From assembly GCF_947253395.1 (NCBI RefSeq), contig NZ_CAMXYY010000003.1, forward strand, positions 1 through 57,750: 57,750 bases of DNA, given 5' to 3'. This document shows positions 18,643-28,048 of this stretch, in pieces (positions within the stretch are counted from its first letter, which is position 1; every line of letters begins with the position of its first letter). The stretch is from an uncultured Olegusella sp. GTDB taxonomy: Bacteria > Actinomycetota > Coriobacteriia > Coriobacteriales > Atopobiaceae. A program made the translations under genes and the position numbers. The notes beneath the pieces were generated by a model. That model did not search any database and was not told the DNA's origin. It worked only from the letters and a program-made list of their open reading frames with translations.

Positions 18643-20673
18643 ATGTGGATTCAGTTTTTTTGGGCAACAGTGTTCACTCTTATTTTTGTATACTTACCAG
18701 GATATCTATGTGTACATGCGCTTCATTTTGATCCAATTAGTTCTTGGGCTGCAGCTCCTTTAGTAACGACTGTACTTGTTTCACTAATAGGGCTCTGTTT
18801 TGTGGGAGCTCGGGTATTTGCTACGTGGCTAAATATATTTGGTGTACTGCTATTATTAGCTGTATTAGCTCAAATACTCAGTAAGTTTTTTTTCAAAACA
18901 AATAAAGATTATTATTACTTCAATAAAACTAGCGAGTCTATGCAGACTATAAGCGACGAATTAAAAATTTTCCTTCCGTATCTTATTTTTGGAATAATTG
19001 TTTGCTTACTTTACTTTATTAAGCCCCTTGATGGACCGCTCTCTTTCTCATGGAAAGTAGACAACACCAAGCATCTCAACCTCGTTTGGCGTTTCGTTAA
19101 AGATGGTAATTGGTCGATGATGACCACCTCTCTTACTGAAAGTTTGCCTAATTCCATTCCAATAAGGATGTACTACCCAGCGGCTTGGCATATGCTTGCC
19201 GCAATTCCAGTTAGTGCTTTTTCGCTCCCGTCTCCTTTTGGGGCAAACGTACTTAATGCCCTTCTTATCGCTATAGTGTTACCGTCAAATTCCTATTACT
19301 TTTTGCGTACTTTGTTATCTCAGAATTCAAGAGCATTGAGATTTGGTTTCATTTTTCCTTTAGCTTTTGGTGTGTTTCCTTGGCGTATTATTGTTCCTCA
19401 AGCAAAATATGGTTTCTTTTTTGGAATGGTCTTGTTACCTGTTGCCCTAGCGTTCTTTATTCAGTTAATTGAGCATTGGTCAGATAGCAAACAAAGAAAA
19501 CGCTTTCTAGTGCTATTTGTCCTATCGGTTTTAGCTCTTATTTGTGCTCACCCTGGGGTTGTATTTACACTTGGTGTTTCGCTTATCCCTCTCATTATTT
19601 GGAAGATTTGGAATAAAGCCGTCACTCAAGCTTTAATAAAGAATAAAAAGGTATATATAAGAGGCGTTTTAGCTTGCATGGTCTTTATTATTTTTGTTGC
19701 ACTTGTTTGGTTTGGTTGTCTGCATGTACCGCCTGTGAAGGCGATGACAACATTTGTACATTACCGTTATGCTCGACTACCTAAAGCATCTTTTGATGCC
19801 GCTCTTTTAGGTTTTAAACAGATGCCTGTGCAGCCAGTTCTTGCCGTTCTTGTTTGGGTGGGCTTTATTAGAGCTTTAAGCAACCCACGTTATCGCTGGG
19901 CTACACTGAGTTTTTTGAGTTTTATAGGGCTGTATCTTGTTTGCGGCACGATAGAAGGTCCTATCAAACAAGCCTTAACTGGATTTTGGTATACCGACTA
20001 TGATCGGATTGCATCAGGAGCATGTTTCATAGCTGTATTTTTTGCTACGTTGGGTATGGATGCTTTTGTGCAGCTGTTTAAGGCAGCTGTAAGGCTCGTT
20101 GAGGACTCTGAAATAAATAAGCAATTAGCGGAGCACATTACAACTTATGCCCTAGTTGTGCTCGTGACTCTCTTAGTATTTTCGCCCTCAATCACTCCCT
20201 ACAAACAAGAAAAGCAATTTACAAGTTTCGGGCAGGTGTATAAGCTTTCAAAAGAAATCAATTCCCCAGATCAATCAATGCTTAGTAAGGATGAACGTCT
20301 TTTTTTGAAAAAGGTTAAAGCGGTGGTTGGGAGCGATTTAGTCATTAATATCCCCACCGATGGAAGTGCGTTTGCATATGCGTTAGATGATATCAACGTG
20401 TACTACAAAAGATTCTATCCATCTGATGCAACTCCAGACGCGGCAATACTGTCTACTCGCCTTAAAGCATTTAGTAGAGACCAAGAAGTGCAACAGACGT
20501 TAAGGGATCTTGATGCCCATTATGTTTTGTTGCTTGATAACGAGTTTAAACGAGGCTACCAGTACCGTGAAAAACTATGGCCAGGTTTTTTTGGAATTAG
20601 CGATAAAACTCCAGGTTTCACCGTGGTGCTATCAGAAAGCGATATGCGACTCTATAGACTGGAACTAAAGTAA
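18643..20673 (+). CDS. DUF6541 family polytopic membrane protein
   Basis: 676 aa with about 12-14 hydrophobic helices, a long outer loop after helix 4 (near residues 130-185, with KVDNTKHLNLVWRF) and a soluble C-terminal domain (about 520-676). This is the build of DUF6541, an actinobacterial family that looks like a GT-C type glycosyltransferase using polyprenyl-phosphate sugars on the outer membrane face; that role is inferred. ATG 18643 has a weak AAAGGAATT Shine-Dalgarno. It lies between the TagF-like genes and a wall-modifying transpeptidase, and polyprenyl-phosphate sugar synthases are encoded at 33707 and 35256, which could supply its donor. A decayed copy of its 3' end lies just upstream. 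Confidence 0.8.
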   Translation: MWIQFFWATVFTLIFVYLPGYLCVHALHFDPISSWAAAPLVTTVLVSLIGLCFVGARVFATWLNIFGVLLLLAVLAQILSKFFFKTNKDYYYFNKTSESMQTISDELKIFLPYLIFGIIVCLLYFIKPLDGPLSFSWKVDNTKHLNLVWRFVKDGNWSMMTTSLTESLPNSIPIRMYYPAAWHMLAAIPVSAFSLPSPFGANVLNALLIAIVLPSNSYYFLRTLLSQNSRALRFGFIFPLAFGVFPWRIIVPQAKYGFFFGMVLLPVALAFFIQLIEHWSDSKQRKRFLVLFVLSVLALICAHPGVVFTLGVSLIPLIIWKIWNKAVTQALIKNKKVYIRGVLACMVFIIFVALVWFGCLHVPPVKAMTTFVHYRYARLPKASFDAALLGFKQMPVQPVLAVLVWVGFIRALSNPRYRWATLSFLSFIGLYLVCGTIEGPIKQALTGFWYTDYDRIASGACFIAVFFATLGMDAFVQLFKAAVRLVEDSEINKQLAEHITTYALVVLVTLLVFSPSITPYKQEKQFTSFGQVYKLSKEINSPDQSMLSKDERLFLKKVKAVVGSDLVINIPTDGSAFAYALDDINVYYKRFYPSDATPDAAILSTRLKAFSRDQEVQQTLRDLDAHYVLLLDNEFKRGYQYREKLWPGFFGISDKTPGFTVVLSESDMRLYRLELK

Positions 20674-20738
20674 GCTTGTAGGTTCTACTTGTTAAAATAC
20701 TCGTGCACGTTGCCTGAAAACTCAATTTTGATAGCATA

Positions 20739-20747
20739 TGTTAGAAT
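20739..20747 (+). promoter_or_regulatory. Extended -10 promoter of the RICIN/YkuD gene
   Basis: TGTTAGAAT, 34 bp before the start at 20782, is the same extended -10 type (TGnTAGAAT) as the two tagD promoters. An AAGGGG Shine-Dalgarno follows at 20771-20776. Confidence 0.45.
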
Positions 20748-20781
20748 TAAGCAACTGAAATAGCGCTCATAAGGGGTTGTC

Positions 20782-23451
20782 ATGAATAGGAATATTAAGA
20801 GTTCGATTGCTGTTTGTGGACTAGCGTTTGCTTTAGGCTTAACAGCTCCGATGATGGCATATGCCGAAGAAGTAGATGCCTCGCAGGAGCCTAAAGATAT
20901 GGCTGTAGCCGTTGTTCCGTTTGATTCTGCCGAGGATGTTGTGAAGTCTTACTCAAATGAGAAGGAATTAGTGAATTCTTTCGATGAGCCAGCGGCCGGA
21001 GTTGAGGAATCATCTGAAGACAACTGTGATGTCAGCGAATGTGAAGAGGGAGAGGATGGCGCTGAAACTCCTGAGTCCAACAAGGAGGAGGATGCACCCT
21101 CTACTGAAGAACCCTCCGTTGTAGTCCCTGAGCGTACTCTTGATGATGGCACTTATGTTATAAAAAGTTCTGTATCAGGGCGCAAGGTCATTGATGTTAC
21201 GGGAAATAAAAACAAGAGTCGTACCAATGTTCAGGTGCATAATTCTAATGGTACAGATGCACAAAAATGGGATATTAAACGTGACGAGCAGACTGGCTAT
21301 TACACAATTAGCAAAAAAGGCACAAACCTTGTTTTGGATGTCTCAGGTGCAAGGGTAGTAGAAGGTAATAATGTCTGGCTTTATGAGAGTAACGGCTCGG
21401 ATGCTCAGCTTTGGGAAATTTCCCGGAGGCATGGGTACTATTCACTTATCTCAAAACTAGATAAAAATTTTGTCTTGAGTATTGCAAATGGTCTTGTCCA
21501 AAATGGCAGTAATGTACAGCTTGGGCTAGACACAGATTCTCAAAATCAGTTGTTTAGTTTTATAACGGCAAATCCCTATGTTGCACCAGGACAACAGCTT
21601 ATTACGGGTGATGGTGCTTATACCATCCAATCTAGCAATAAACAATATGTAGTAGATATTGCGGGGGGATCACGTAAGAGCGGTGCAAATGCACAGCTAT
21701 ATTCATCCAACAAGACAGGTGCTCAAAGGTTTTATTTTCATAATGATGGACAGGGCTATTACTGGATTACCACTATCGGATCAGGTAAGGCTATTGCCGC
21801 AGCAAATTATGATGTTGTAAGTGGTGCGAATGTTGTTCAATCGGACTATGCAAATAGCAATTTGCAGAAGTGGGCAATCAGTTATTCTGGCGGTTCCCTG
21901 ATGCTTATAAATAAAGCAACGGGTCTTGTGCTTGATGTTGCGGGGGGACAGTTTAAGAATCGTACGAACGTTCAAATTTGGGAAAGAAATAATACTGCCA
22001 GCCAGAAGTTTACACTGAGTGAAACTTCAGTTTTGGATGAAGGTATCTATACACTCGAGAGTTTCCTCAATGCGTCCAAAGTAATTGATGTGGCAGGTGC
22101 TTCAACCTCACGTTCAGCTTCTAAGGTTCACTTATTTTCTGCAAACAAGACTAATGCTCAAAAATTCCAAGTAATTAAGATGGAAGATGGAAATTATCGT
22201 CTACGAACGGCAGCTTCAGGCGGTTGGCTGACGGCAACTGACACAGGTGATGTTGTCCAACAAGGATATTCAAAGACAGATAGCAGTGTAAATAATACTT
22301 GGAAGCCAGTTTGGAATGGATCATATTTCTCGATACTAAATCTTGCTACTCAGAAAGTAATAGATGTGAGTGGTGCGAGGATAAGTAACGGGACTCATAT
22401 CCAAACATATAACCAAAATGGGACTGACGCTCAGCATTTTTATTTCACCGCTACAAGTTTGATTAATGCGGGTAGCCATCGTATTCAATCTTCGTTTGGC
22501 ACACTGTTGGGCATTGCGAACTCCTCGACATCAGATGGATCATCTCTGATTACTACAAACGCAAAAGGTAGTAAATCCCAAAACTTTATTTTTAAGTCAG
22601 TGGGTACGAATACCTACGTCATTACGAATAAGAATTCGAACAAATCCCTTGGAATTAATGGTATATCCACTATTGATGGAGCTCCTGTAATTCAAAAATC
22701 AGCAGATGGTTCTAACAATCAACGTTGGGTTGCTGAAATTATTGATGGTGGTTATATATCGTTAACAAATCTGAACTCTGGAAAGCAATTAAAAGCTGAT
22801 CGTAACGAAGGTGCGCAGGTTTATCAGAGTATTAATAACGACACGGCTGGATTTGGATGGAAAATCCTCTCGTCTGCTAATTGGTATGATGTGGGCTGGC
22901 TGCTGGAAAACAATAAGTATTACTTCGTTTTTGCTGATGGTCACAAGCAGGCTTTTAACAAATCTTCTTATCGTACCTATGCGAAGATTGCCAATCTTAA
23001 AAGTACAACAAAGTATTTAATTTCGGTAGATCGAGATTTAACTTATACAAATGTATATCTCAGGCAAAATGATATCTGGGTACCTCACAAGACGTTCCTA
23101 TGCTCAGTAGGGCGTGGTGGATTGCGTGCAACTCCTGCTGGACTAACAAAAATTGGCCGTAGGGTTTATGTGAGTCGTGTCTCGGAGACTTCTGGTTTAA
23201 GAGAATTTTATGTAACTGAATTTCGCAGGCATACATCATCAGATCCTAAGCTCGATGGCTCGGGTACGTATTATAAGAACGGCGATTTTGGCTGGGCATT
23301 CCATTCTGTTCTTTATAAGGGTTATACAAATAAAGTGGGCGATGGCAGGCTTGGTAGGCATATTTCCAATGGTTGTGTAAGAATTGCAACGGCAAATGCA
23401 AAATGGATTTATAATAATATTATCCGCGGTACTACTTGCTTTATTTATTAA
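20782..23451 (+). CDS. Secreted RICIN-array protein with L,D-transpeptidase (YkuD) domain
   Basis: 889 aa. A signal peptide (about 1-28, ending MMAYA) and an acidic linker lead into four consecutive beta-trefoil units (about 119-270, 271-412, 413-555, 556-700). Each is built from RICIN repeats of the type VIDVxGxxxxxxTNVQxxxxNGTDAQKW. The C-terminus (about 745-889) is a YkuD L,D-transpeptidase: a conserved GWAFHS, then HISNGCVRI with the catalytic Cys near residue 866. Such enzymes make 3-3 crosslinks or attach proteins to peptidoglycan outside the membrane. The usual motif is S-H-G-C; here it is S-N-G-C, as in a subset of the family. The trefoils should bind wall sugar. It has its own promoter and ends at a strong terminator. 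Confidence 0.92.
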   Translation: MNRNIKSSIAVCGLAFALGLTAPMMAYAEEVDASQEPKDMAVAVVPFDSAEDVVKSYSNEKELVNSFDEPAAGVEESSEDNCDVSECEEGEDGAETPESNKEEDAPSTEEPSVVVPERTLDDGTYVIKSSVSGRKVIDVTGNKNKSRTNVQVHNSNGTDAQKWDIKRDEQTGYYTISKKGTNLVLDVSGARVVEGNNVWLYESNGSDAQLWEISRRHGYYSLISKLDKNFVLSIANGLVQNGSNVQLGLDTDSQNQLFSFITANPYVAPGQQLITGDGAYTIQSSNKQYVVDIAGGSRKSGANAQLYSSNKTGAQRFYFHNDGQGYYWITTIGSGKAIAAANYDVVSGANVVQSDYANSNLQKWAISYSGGSLMLINKATGLVLDVAGGQFKNRTNVQIWERNNTASQKFTLSETSVLDEGIYTLESFLNASKVIDVAGASTSRSASKVHLFSANKTNAQKFQVIKMEDGNYRLRTAASGGWLTATDTGDVVQQGYSKTDSSVNNTWKPVWNGSYFSILNLATQKVIDVSGARISNGTHIQTYNQNGTDAQHFYFTATSLINAGSHRIQSSFGTLLGIANSSTSDGSSLITTNAKGSKSQNFIFKSVGTNTYVITNKNSNKSLGINGISTIDGAPVIQKSADGSNNQRWVAEIIDGGYISLTNLNSGKQLKADRNEGAQVYQSINNDTAGFGWKILSSANWYDVGWLLENNKYYFVFADGHKQAFNKSSYRTYAKIANLKSTTKYLISVDRDLTYTNVYLRQNDIWVPHKTFLCSVGRGGLRATPAGLTKIGRRVYVSRVSETSGLREFYVTEFRRHTSSDPKLDGSGTYYKNGDFGWAFHSVLYKGYTNKVGDGRLGRHISNGCVRIATANAKWIYNNIIRGTTCFIY

Positions 23452-23490
23452 TCGCTGGCGATAGTCAATCGATGGTGGTATAACAAGCTG

Positions 23491-23534
23491 CAGACGAGAA
23501 GTTTTGAAATCAATACTTCTCGTCTGTATTTTTT
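23491..23534 (+). terminator. Rho-independent terminator
   Basis: A 12-bp perfect stem (CAGACGAGAAGT / ACTTCTCGTCTG, 23491-23502 and 23515-23526) is followed by TATTTTTTG. It ends the transpeptidase transcript. The next gene starts only about 20 bp downstream, so it may rely on read-through or a promoter inside the hairpin region. Confidence 0.85.
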
Positions 23535-23551
23535 GATTGAGGATTATGAAT

Positions 23552-24475
23552 ATGCCGATTGATCAACATAGAAGAGATGCGGAAGCACTTCTAAAACTTA
23601 ATGAGCAGTGGATCGCTCTTTATCATTCTTCTCATTATCATCTTGGATATATGATTCATAAAGTGGGATATACAATTCGTCATGGACGCTTTTTTCGTGA
23701 CAGTTTTAAATATTTGAGGTATTTAAATTTCGTTAGAACAAATATTCCCGATGGTCATAAAAAAACAAATAACCCATTAGTAAATTTCGACGGTCGTTTT
23801 GCAGTTTATACAGCCATGACGGGAGGTTACGATAGTTTAAAAGAACCTGTTACCGTCCCAAATAATGCTGATTTTTTTGCGGCTGTTGATAATGATATAC
23901 CAGAGGATAGCGTTTGGAAGAAAATAGATATCGACTCTGTTCCTGGCGTTGCCCAGCTTGATAATGTCCGCAAAGCTCGTTTTATAAAAACGCATCCACA
24001 CGTCCTTTTTCCAGACTATAAGTACTCAATCTGGATAGATGCTAATTTTTGGGCGATAGGGGATATTTCGCAGTTTTTAAACTGCTTAAGTAAAACGTTG
24101 CCATTTGCTTCTAATAGTCATCCTACACGTAATTGTATATATGATGAGGGTACTTCATGTTGCATAATTGGCAAAGACAATATCAAACTTATGCGGCATC
24201 AGCTCGATACGTATCGTAGAGAAGGGATGCCAGAGCATTTTGGTCTTTATGAAACCAACCTTATTGCTTGTGAACATAATAACCCACTCTGTATAGCTGT
24301 TATGGAAGACTGGTGGAACGAAATTAATCGTTTTAGCCGTCGAGATCAATTAAGTCTGCCTTATGTCTTATGGAAACAGGGATATCACATGGATGAACTT
24401 GGTTTTACTTGTGATACAAACATTCGTTTGAATCCAGTTTTCAGGGTGTATATGCATTCGGAAGACTGGACATAG
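23552..24475 (+). CDS. DUF616 (TOD1/MUCI70-like) glycosyltransferase-type protein
   Basis: About 308 aa. It carries the DUF616 signatures YTAMTGGYDSL near residue 88 and KYSIWIDANF near 158, where the WxD motif stands for the DxD of GT-A enzymes. DUF616 proteins are putative glycosyltransferases found in surface polysaccharide loci. An ATG at 23546 is also in frame, but TGAGG at 23538-23542 is better spaced (9 nt) for the ATG at 23552. Its neighbours are a wall transpeptidase upstream and the TupA-like ligase 50 bp downstream. Cytoplasmic; no membrane segment seen. Substrate unknown. Confidence 0.8.
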   Translation: MPIDQHRRDAEALLKLNEQWIALYHSSHYHLGYMIHKVGYTIRHGRFFRDSFKYLRYLNFVRTNIPDGHKKTNNPLVNFDGRFAVYTAMTGGYDSLKEPVTVPNNADFFAAVDNDIPEDSVWKKIDIDSVPGVAQLDNVRKARFIKTHPHVLFPDYKYSIWIDANFWAIGDISQFLNCLSKTLPFASNSHPTRNCIYDEGTSCCIIGKDNIKLMRHQLDTYRREGMPEHFGLYETNLIACEHNNPLCIAVMEDWWNEINRFSRRDQLSLPYVLWKQGYHMDELGFTCDTNIRLNPVFRVYMHSEDWT

Positions 24476-24524
24476 TATTTTAACTATTTATTTCAATATC
24501 AAATTAGTGAGGGGTTGATGTTAT

Positions 24525-25496
24525 TTGGGTAAGTCCTTAGGAATCTATGCGTATAGGATCCTGCCGAAAAGATTGCTTCATACATTTGCCCTTACCTATC
24601 GGAGTTGTACGCAAAAACGAATAGAAAAATATGGACCTTCCTGCTATAGGGCTGAGCTGGCAAAATGGTTTCATCGAGCAACAGGTGAGATCCTTGATGT
24701 GGATAATCCAGAATCTTTTAATCAAAAAATTCAATGGCTAAAGTTATATGACTCTACCGAAATCAAAGGCAGGCTGGCCGATAAGTTTCTTGTTAGAGAA
24801 TGGATAGAAGATAAATTAGGGCAAGAATATCTGGTGCCGCTGCTTGGGTCATGGAAGAATCCTGCTGATATTGATTTTGATGCTCTCCCTAGCTCATTTG
24901 TTTTAAAAACAACTCTTGGAAGTGGTACAAACCTCTTCATTAAAGACAAATCAAAAGTAGATTTTGAGGCCATACGACAGCAGCTTAATGAGTGGATGAC
25001 TACAGATTATGCTTTCTCAAATGGATCCTTTGAATTGCATTACTCATTAGTACAACCTCGAATAATCGCGGAAGAATATATGGACTTTTCTTCTTCTGTT
25101 GATGAATTAATCGACTATAGATTTTTTTGCTCTTGGGGTAAAGTATTTTCTATTTGGTGTGATATAGGGAGTGCTACACATGACTATAGAAGGAGTGTCT
25201 TTGATTCCAGTTGGAAAGAGCTTGATGTAAAAACTGGACATCCTAAGGCTGTGCCCGCTCTTCCAAAACCTCAGCATGCAGAAAAAATGAAAGCGATAGC
25301 TGAGCTTTTGAGTAAGGATTTTGCGTTTTCGAGAGTGGATCTTTATGAGTATAAGGGGCAAATTAAGTTTGGTGAGATTACATTTACGCCTCAAAGTGGA
25401 AGTATAGATTTTATTCCCACTTCGTTTAATTATTGGATGGGTTCAAATATTACTCTTCCTACTAAAAAGAAGCCATTTAAGGGCATCATGCTCTAA
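24525..25496 (+). CDS. TupA-like ATP-grasp protein
   Basis: 323 aa starting at TTG 24525, with GAGGGG 10 nt upstream; no in-frame ATG lies nearby. It matches the TupA-like ATP-grasp group: NPESFNQKIQWLKLYD near 65, ADKFLVREWIE near 82, SSFVLKTTLGSG near 125 (ATP-binding lysine), IIAEEYM near 183, DYRFFCSWGK, and a C-terminal FGEITFTPQSG with the metal-binding acid. TupA was named from teichuronopeptide synthesis, and ATP-grasp enzymes join a carboxylate to an amine, so this protein could add an amino acid to the polymer. This is notable beside the amino-acid-type cassette at 28049-32025. The exact substrate cannot be read from sequence. Confidence 0.85.
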   Translation: MGKSLGIYAYRILPKRLLHTFALTYRSCTQKRIEKYGPSCYRAELAKWFHRATGEILDVDNPESFNQKIQWLKLYDSTEIKGRLADKFLVREWIEDKLGQEYLVPLLGSWKNPADIDFDALPSSFVLKTTLGSGTNLFIKDKSKVDFEAIRQQLNEWMTTDYAFSNGSFELHYSLVQPRIIAEEYMDFSSSVDELIDYRFFCSWGKVFSIWCDIGSATHDYRRSVFDSSWKELDVKTGHPKAVPALPKPQHAEKMKAIAELLSKDFAFSRVDLYEYKGQIKFGEITFTPQSGSIDFIPTSFNYWMGSNITLPTKKKPFKGIML

Positions 25497-25558
25497 GAGA
25501 TCACATCGTTACGTGTAGCCTTGTGCTTCATATGAGTAATAGGGAGGAGGAGATATAA

Positions 25559-27067
25559 GTGCAAAAAAGTAATACGACAAAAAATCTTGCTACGGAAGCA
25601 GCAAATGCAGCAAAATGGTCCATTGTTACTGAATTTGTTGTACGGCTCATTTCTCCTATTACCACGATGGTGCTTGCTCGTGTGCTCACCCCTGCTGTTT
25701 TTGGTGTAGTAGCAACAGCAACGATGATTACCTCACTGGGCGATATGTTTTCAGATACAGGTTTTCAAAGCTATATCATCCAACATAATTTTAAAGATCG
25801 GGATGACGAATATCTCAGTGCCTCGGTTGCTTTCTGGACCAATCTTGTAGTATCGCTCTTTGCAGTATTGCTTATTATCGTATTTCAAACATCTCTTGCT
25901 GAAATACTTGGTATTAAGGGATTGGGAACAGTACTTGTAGTTGCCTCATTATCGCTTCCAATAACATCACTTGTGAGCGTGCAGACCGCACTTTATCGAA
26001 AGTCTTTTGACTTTAAGACTCTCTTTGCATCAAGAACGGGTTCGCACCTGTTAATTTTTTTCGTGTCTGTTCCTCTGGCTTTTTTAGGTTTTAGTTACTG
26101 GTCAATGATATTGGGTACCATTAGCTCCAATCTTTTTATGGCGCTTTGGCTTACGATACAGTCTCCTTGGAAACCTAGATTTGAGTACAGTTTTTATCAG
26201 CTCAAGCAAATGTTTTCATATGGTGCTTGGATACTTGCGGAGTCTGTTTCTGCTTGGTTAAACACTTGGGCAGGCACGTTTATTATCGGCGCTCTACTCA
26301 ATTCAACCCTTGTGGGTTATTACAAGACGTCAACAAGTATATGTGCTGCAGTTACAGGTATCGTGACATCTGCGGTACTTCCTATTGTTTTTCGTTCTTT
26401 GTCCATTCTCCAAGATGATGAGGAGCGTTTCTCTGCGATTTTCTATCAGATGCAGAAGTACTTAGCATTATCTCTAGTTCCACTTGCATTAGGTGTTTTT
26501 ACTTATAGGCAAGCATTTACCATGATAGCTCTTGGACCACAATGGCTAGATACTTCTCTGTTTATGGGCTTTTGGATGCTAGCAAGTTGTATCGTGATTG
26601 TTTTTGGCTATATGTGTAGCGAAGCATATAGGGCAAAAGGTAAACCAAAATACTGCACTCTTGTGCAGGTCCTTTATCTTATACCCTTTCTCCCATCGTT
26701 ATATTTTTCTGCAGTTGGGGGTTATGAAACTATTTCGATTGTAGTTCCTTTTGTTCGTCTCTCGCTTGTAGTGATTAACTGTATGGTTGCTAAGAAAACA
26801 CTTGGTTTAGATCCACTGTCTATGCTGTATAACTGCAGATGGTGCTATATACACTCAGTACTCGCTATGCTACCAGGATTAATAGTTACAGCGATGACTG
26901 ATTCTTTGATAGTCGCCATATTCTCTATCATTATTTCGATAATTATTTATTGTGTGTTAGTAGTAGTAACAAGAGATACTCGCGTATCAGCATTTTTTTT
27001 GATGAGCAAGCTGGGACTTATGAAATTCTTGCCTACTGTACTTCAGCGAAAGTTGTCCGAAGATTAG
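25559..27067 (+). CDS. Polysaccharide flippase (Wzx/MOP family)
   Basis: 502 aa starting at GTG 25559 with GGGAGGAGG about 10 nt upstream. It has about 12-14 membrane helices and the start typical of the Polysacc_synt_3/MOP group (AAKWSIVTEFVVRLISPITTMVLARVLTP). The segment DMFSDTGFQSYIIQ is also characteristic. It would flip undecaprenyl-diphosphate-linked repeat units across the membrane. It lies between the TupA-like gene and a GT2 (15 bp downstream), consistent with one operon. With a flippase present, at least part of the polymer is exported by the Wzx route rather than only by an ABC transporter such as TagGH, which is not seen in this window. Confidence 0.9.
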   Translation: MQKSNTTKNLATEAANAAKWSIVTEFVVRLISPITTMVLARVLTPAVFGVVATATMITSLGDMFSDTGFQSYIIQHNFKDRDDEYLSASVAFWTNLVVSLFAVLLIIVFQTSLAEILGIKGLGTVLVVASLSLPITSLVSVQTALYRKSFDFKTLFASRTGSHLLIFFVSVPLAFLGFSYWSMILGTISSNLFMALWLTIQSPWKPRFEYSFYQLKQMFSYGAWILAESVSAWLNTWAGTFIIGALLNSTLVGYYKTSTSICAAVTGIVTSAVLPIVFRSLSILQDDEERFSAIFYQMQKYLALSLVPLALGVFTYRQAFTMIALGPQWLDTSLFMGFWMLASCIVIVFGYMCSEAYRAKGKPKYCTLVQVLYLIPFLPSLYFSAVGGYETISIVVPFVRLSLVVINCMVAKKTLGLDPLSMLYNCRWCYIHSVLAMLPGLIVTAMTDSLIVAIFSIIISIIIYCVLVVVTRDTRVSAFFLMSKLGLMKFLPTVLQRKLSED

Positions 27068-27082
27068 TTAAAAAGGGAAATT

Positions 27083-28015
27083 ATGCCTTGTGTATCGGTA
27101 ATCATCTCTATTTATAAACCTAACAGCTTATTTCTAAAGAGGCAATTAGAGTCAATAGATAATCAAGACTTTGATGATATGGAAATTGTTATCTATAACG
27201 ATTGTCCAGAGGATAGTACTTGGGAGAAGTTTTGTACCAAATATTGCAAAAGGCATCCCTTACGTTTCTTGCAAGGTAATAAGAATCTGGGCTATATCAA
27301 GGCTTTTGAGCATCTTATTACACTTGCAAAAGGAAAATATCTTGCTTTTTGTGATCAAGATGATCGCTGGCTTCCTGGTCGTATTAAAGAGGGGGCAAAA
27401 AAACTTGATGAGGGTTATTTGCTTACCCTCTGTGATCGTCAGATTATAGATGCAGATGATGTAATAATTAATCAATCATGGCGACATACGCATCCTTTGG
27501 ATCATTCTGTTAATTGGTCTGATGGGGAGCATTTTGCTAGTAAGGCAGCGTTTAACTGTTATTCGATAGGTATGGCAACAATGATGAGGGCTGATATTGC
27601 ACGTCAGCTTATACCTTTTCCCATCTGTACAGGCCATGATAAGTGGCTTGCGCTGGGGGCAAATACGCTTGGACCTTGCGCAAATATCGATAAAGCTCTA
27701 GTTCAATATCGTCAGCATAGCAAAAATGTTACCGGAGCTATGAAAGGCATCTATTCAAAGCAAGATTGGAAAAAACGGAGAGTAGAGTCCTCTTACTCAT
27801 TGGCACAAGAGTATTCTAAGCGCTTCCCAAAATCTCTTGATGCTCCAATCATTTCTGAATTTGCTAATGCAAGGATGATGGGTCGCCCTTTTACCCTATT
27901 ACGTTATTGGTCGCTAGCTCCACGTATTGTTGCCTTTGAAACGCTAATGAATCTTGTTCCACAAAGTCTATTTCCGTTTTTTTTGAAACTTGCCAAAATG
28001 GCAGATCGTAAGTAA
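27083..28015 (+). CDS. GT2 family glycosyltransferase
   Basis: 310 aa, single GT2 domain: VSVIISIYKPNSLFLKRQLES, IYNDCPEDST and FCDQDDRWLP, the variant of the metal-binding motif common in rhamnosyltransferase-like GT2 enzymes (WbbL/RfbN-like group). GHDKWLALGAN near residue 191 is also typical of that subgroup. It lies 15 bp after the flippase with an AAGGGA Shine-Dalgarno, and is the last gene of the plus-strand run 23552-28015. The following minus-strand licD-like gene is convergent with 33 bp between stops. Rhamnose as donor is a guess from motif type. Confidence 0.85.
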   Translation: MPCVSVIISIYKPNSLFLKRQLESIDNQDFDDMEIVIYNDCPEDSTWEKFCTKYCKRHPLRFLQGNKNLGYIKAFEHLITLAKGKYLAFCDQDDRWLPGRIKEGAKKLDEGYLLTLCDRQIIDADDVIINQSWRHTHPLDHSVNWSDGEHFASKAAFNCYSIGMATMMRADIARQLIPFPICTGHDKWLALGANTLGPCANIDKALVQYRQHSKNVTGAMKGIYSKQDWKKRRVESSYSLAQEYSKRFPKSLDAPIISEFANARMMGRPFTLLRYWSLAPRIVAFETLMNLVPQSLFPFFLKLAKMADRK

Positions 28016-28048
28016 TAAGGCTATAGAATCTGTAAGCGTAAGCTACTT

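Noticed and set aside
20782..23451. Tandem nucleotide repeats or CRISPR-like array in RICIN genes
   Set aside because: The periodicity is at protein level (beta-trefoil repeats); DNA copies are too diverged and unspaced for CRISPR.
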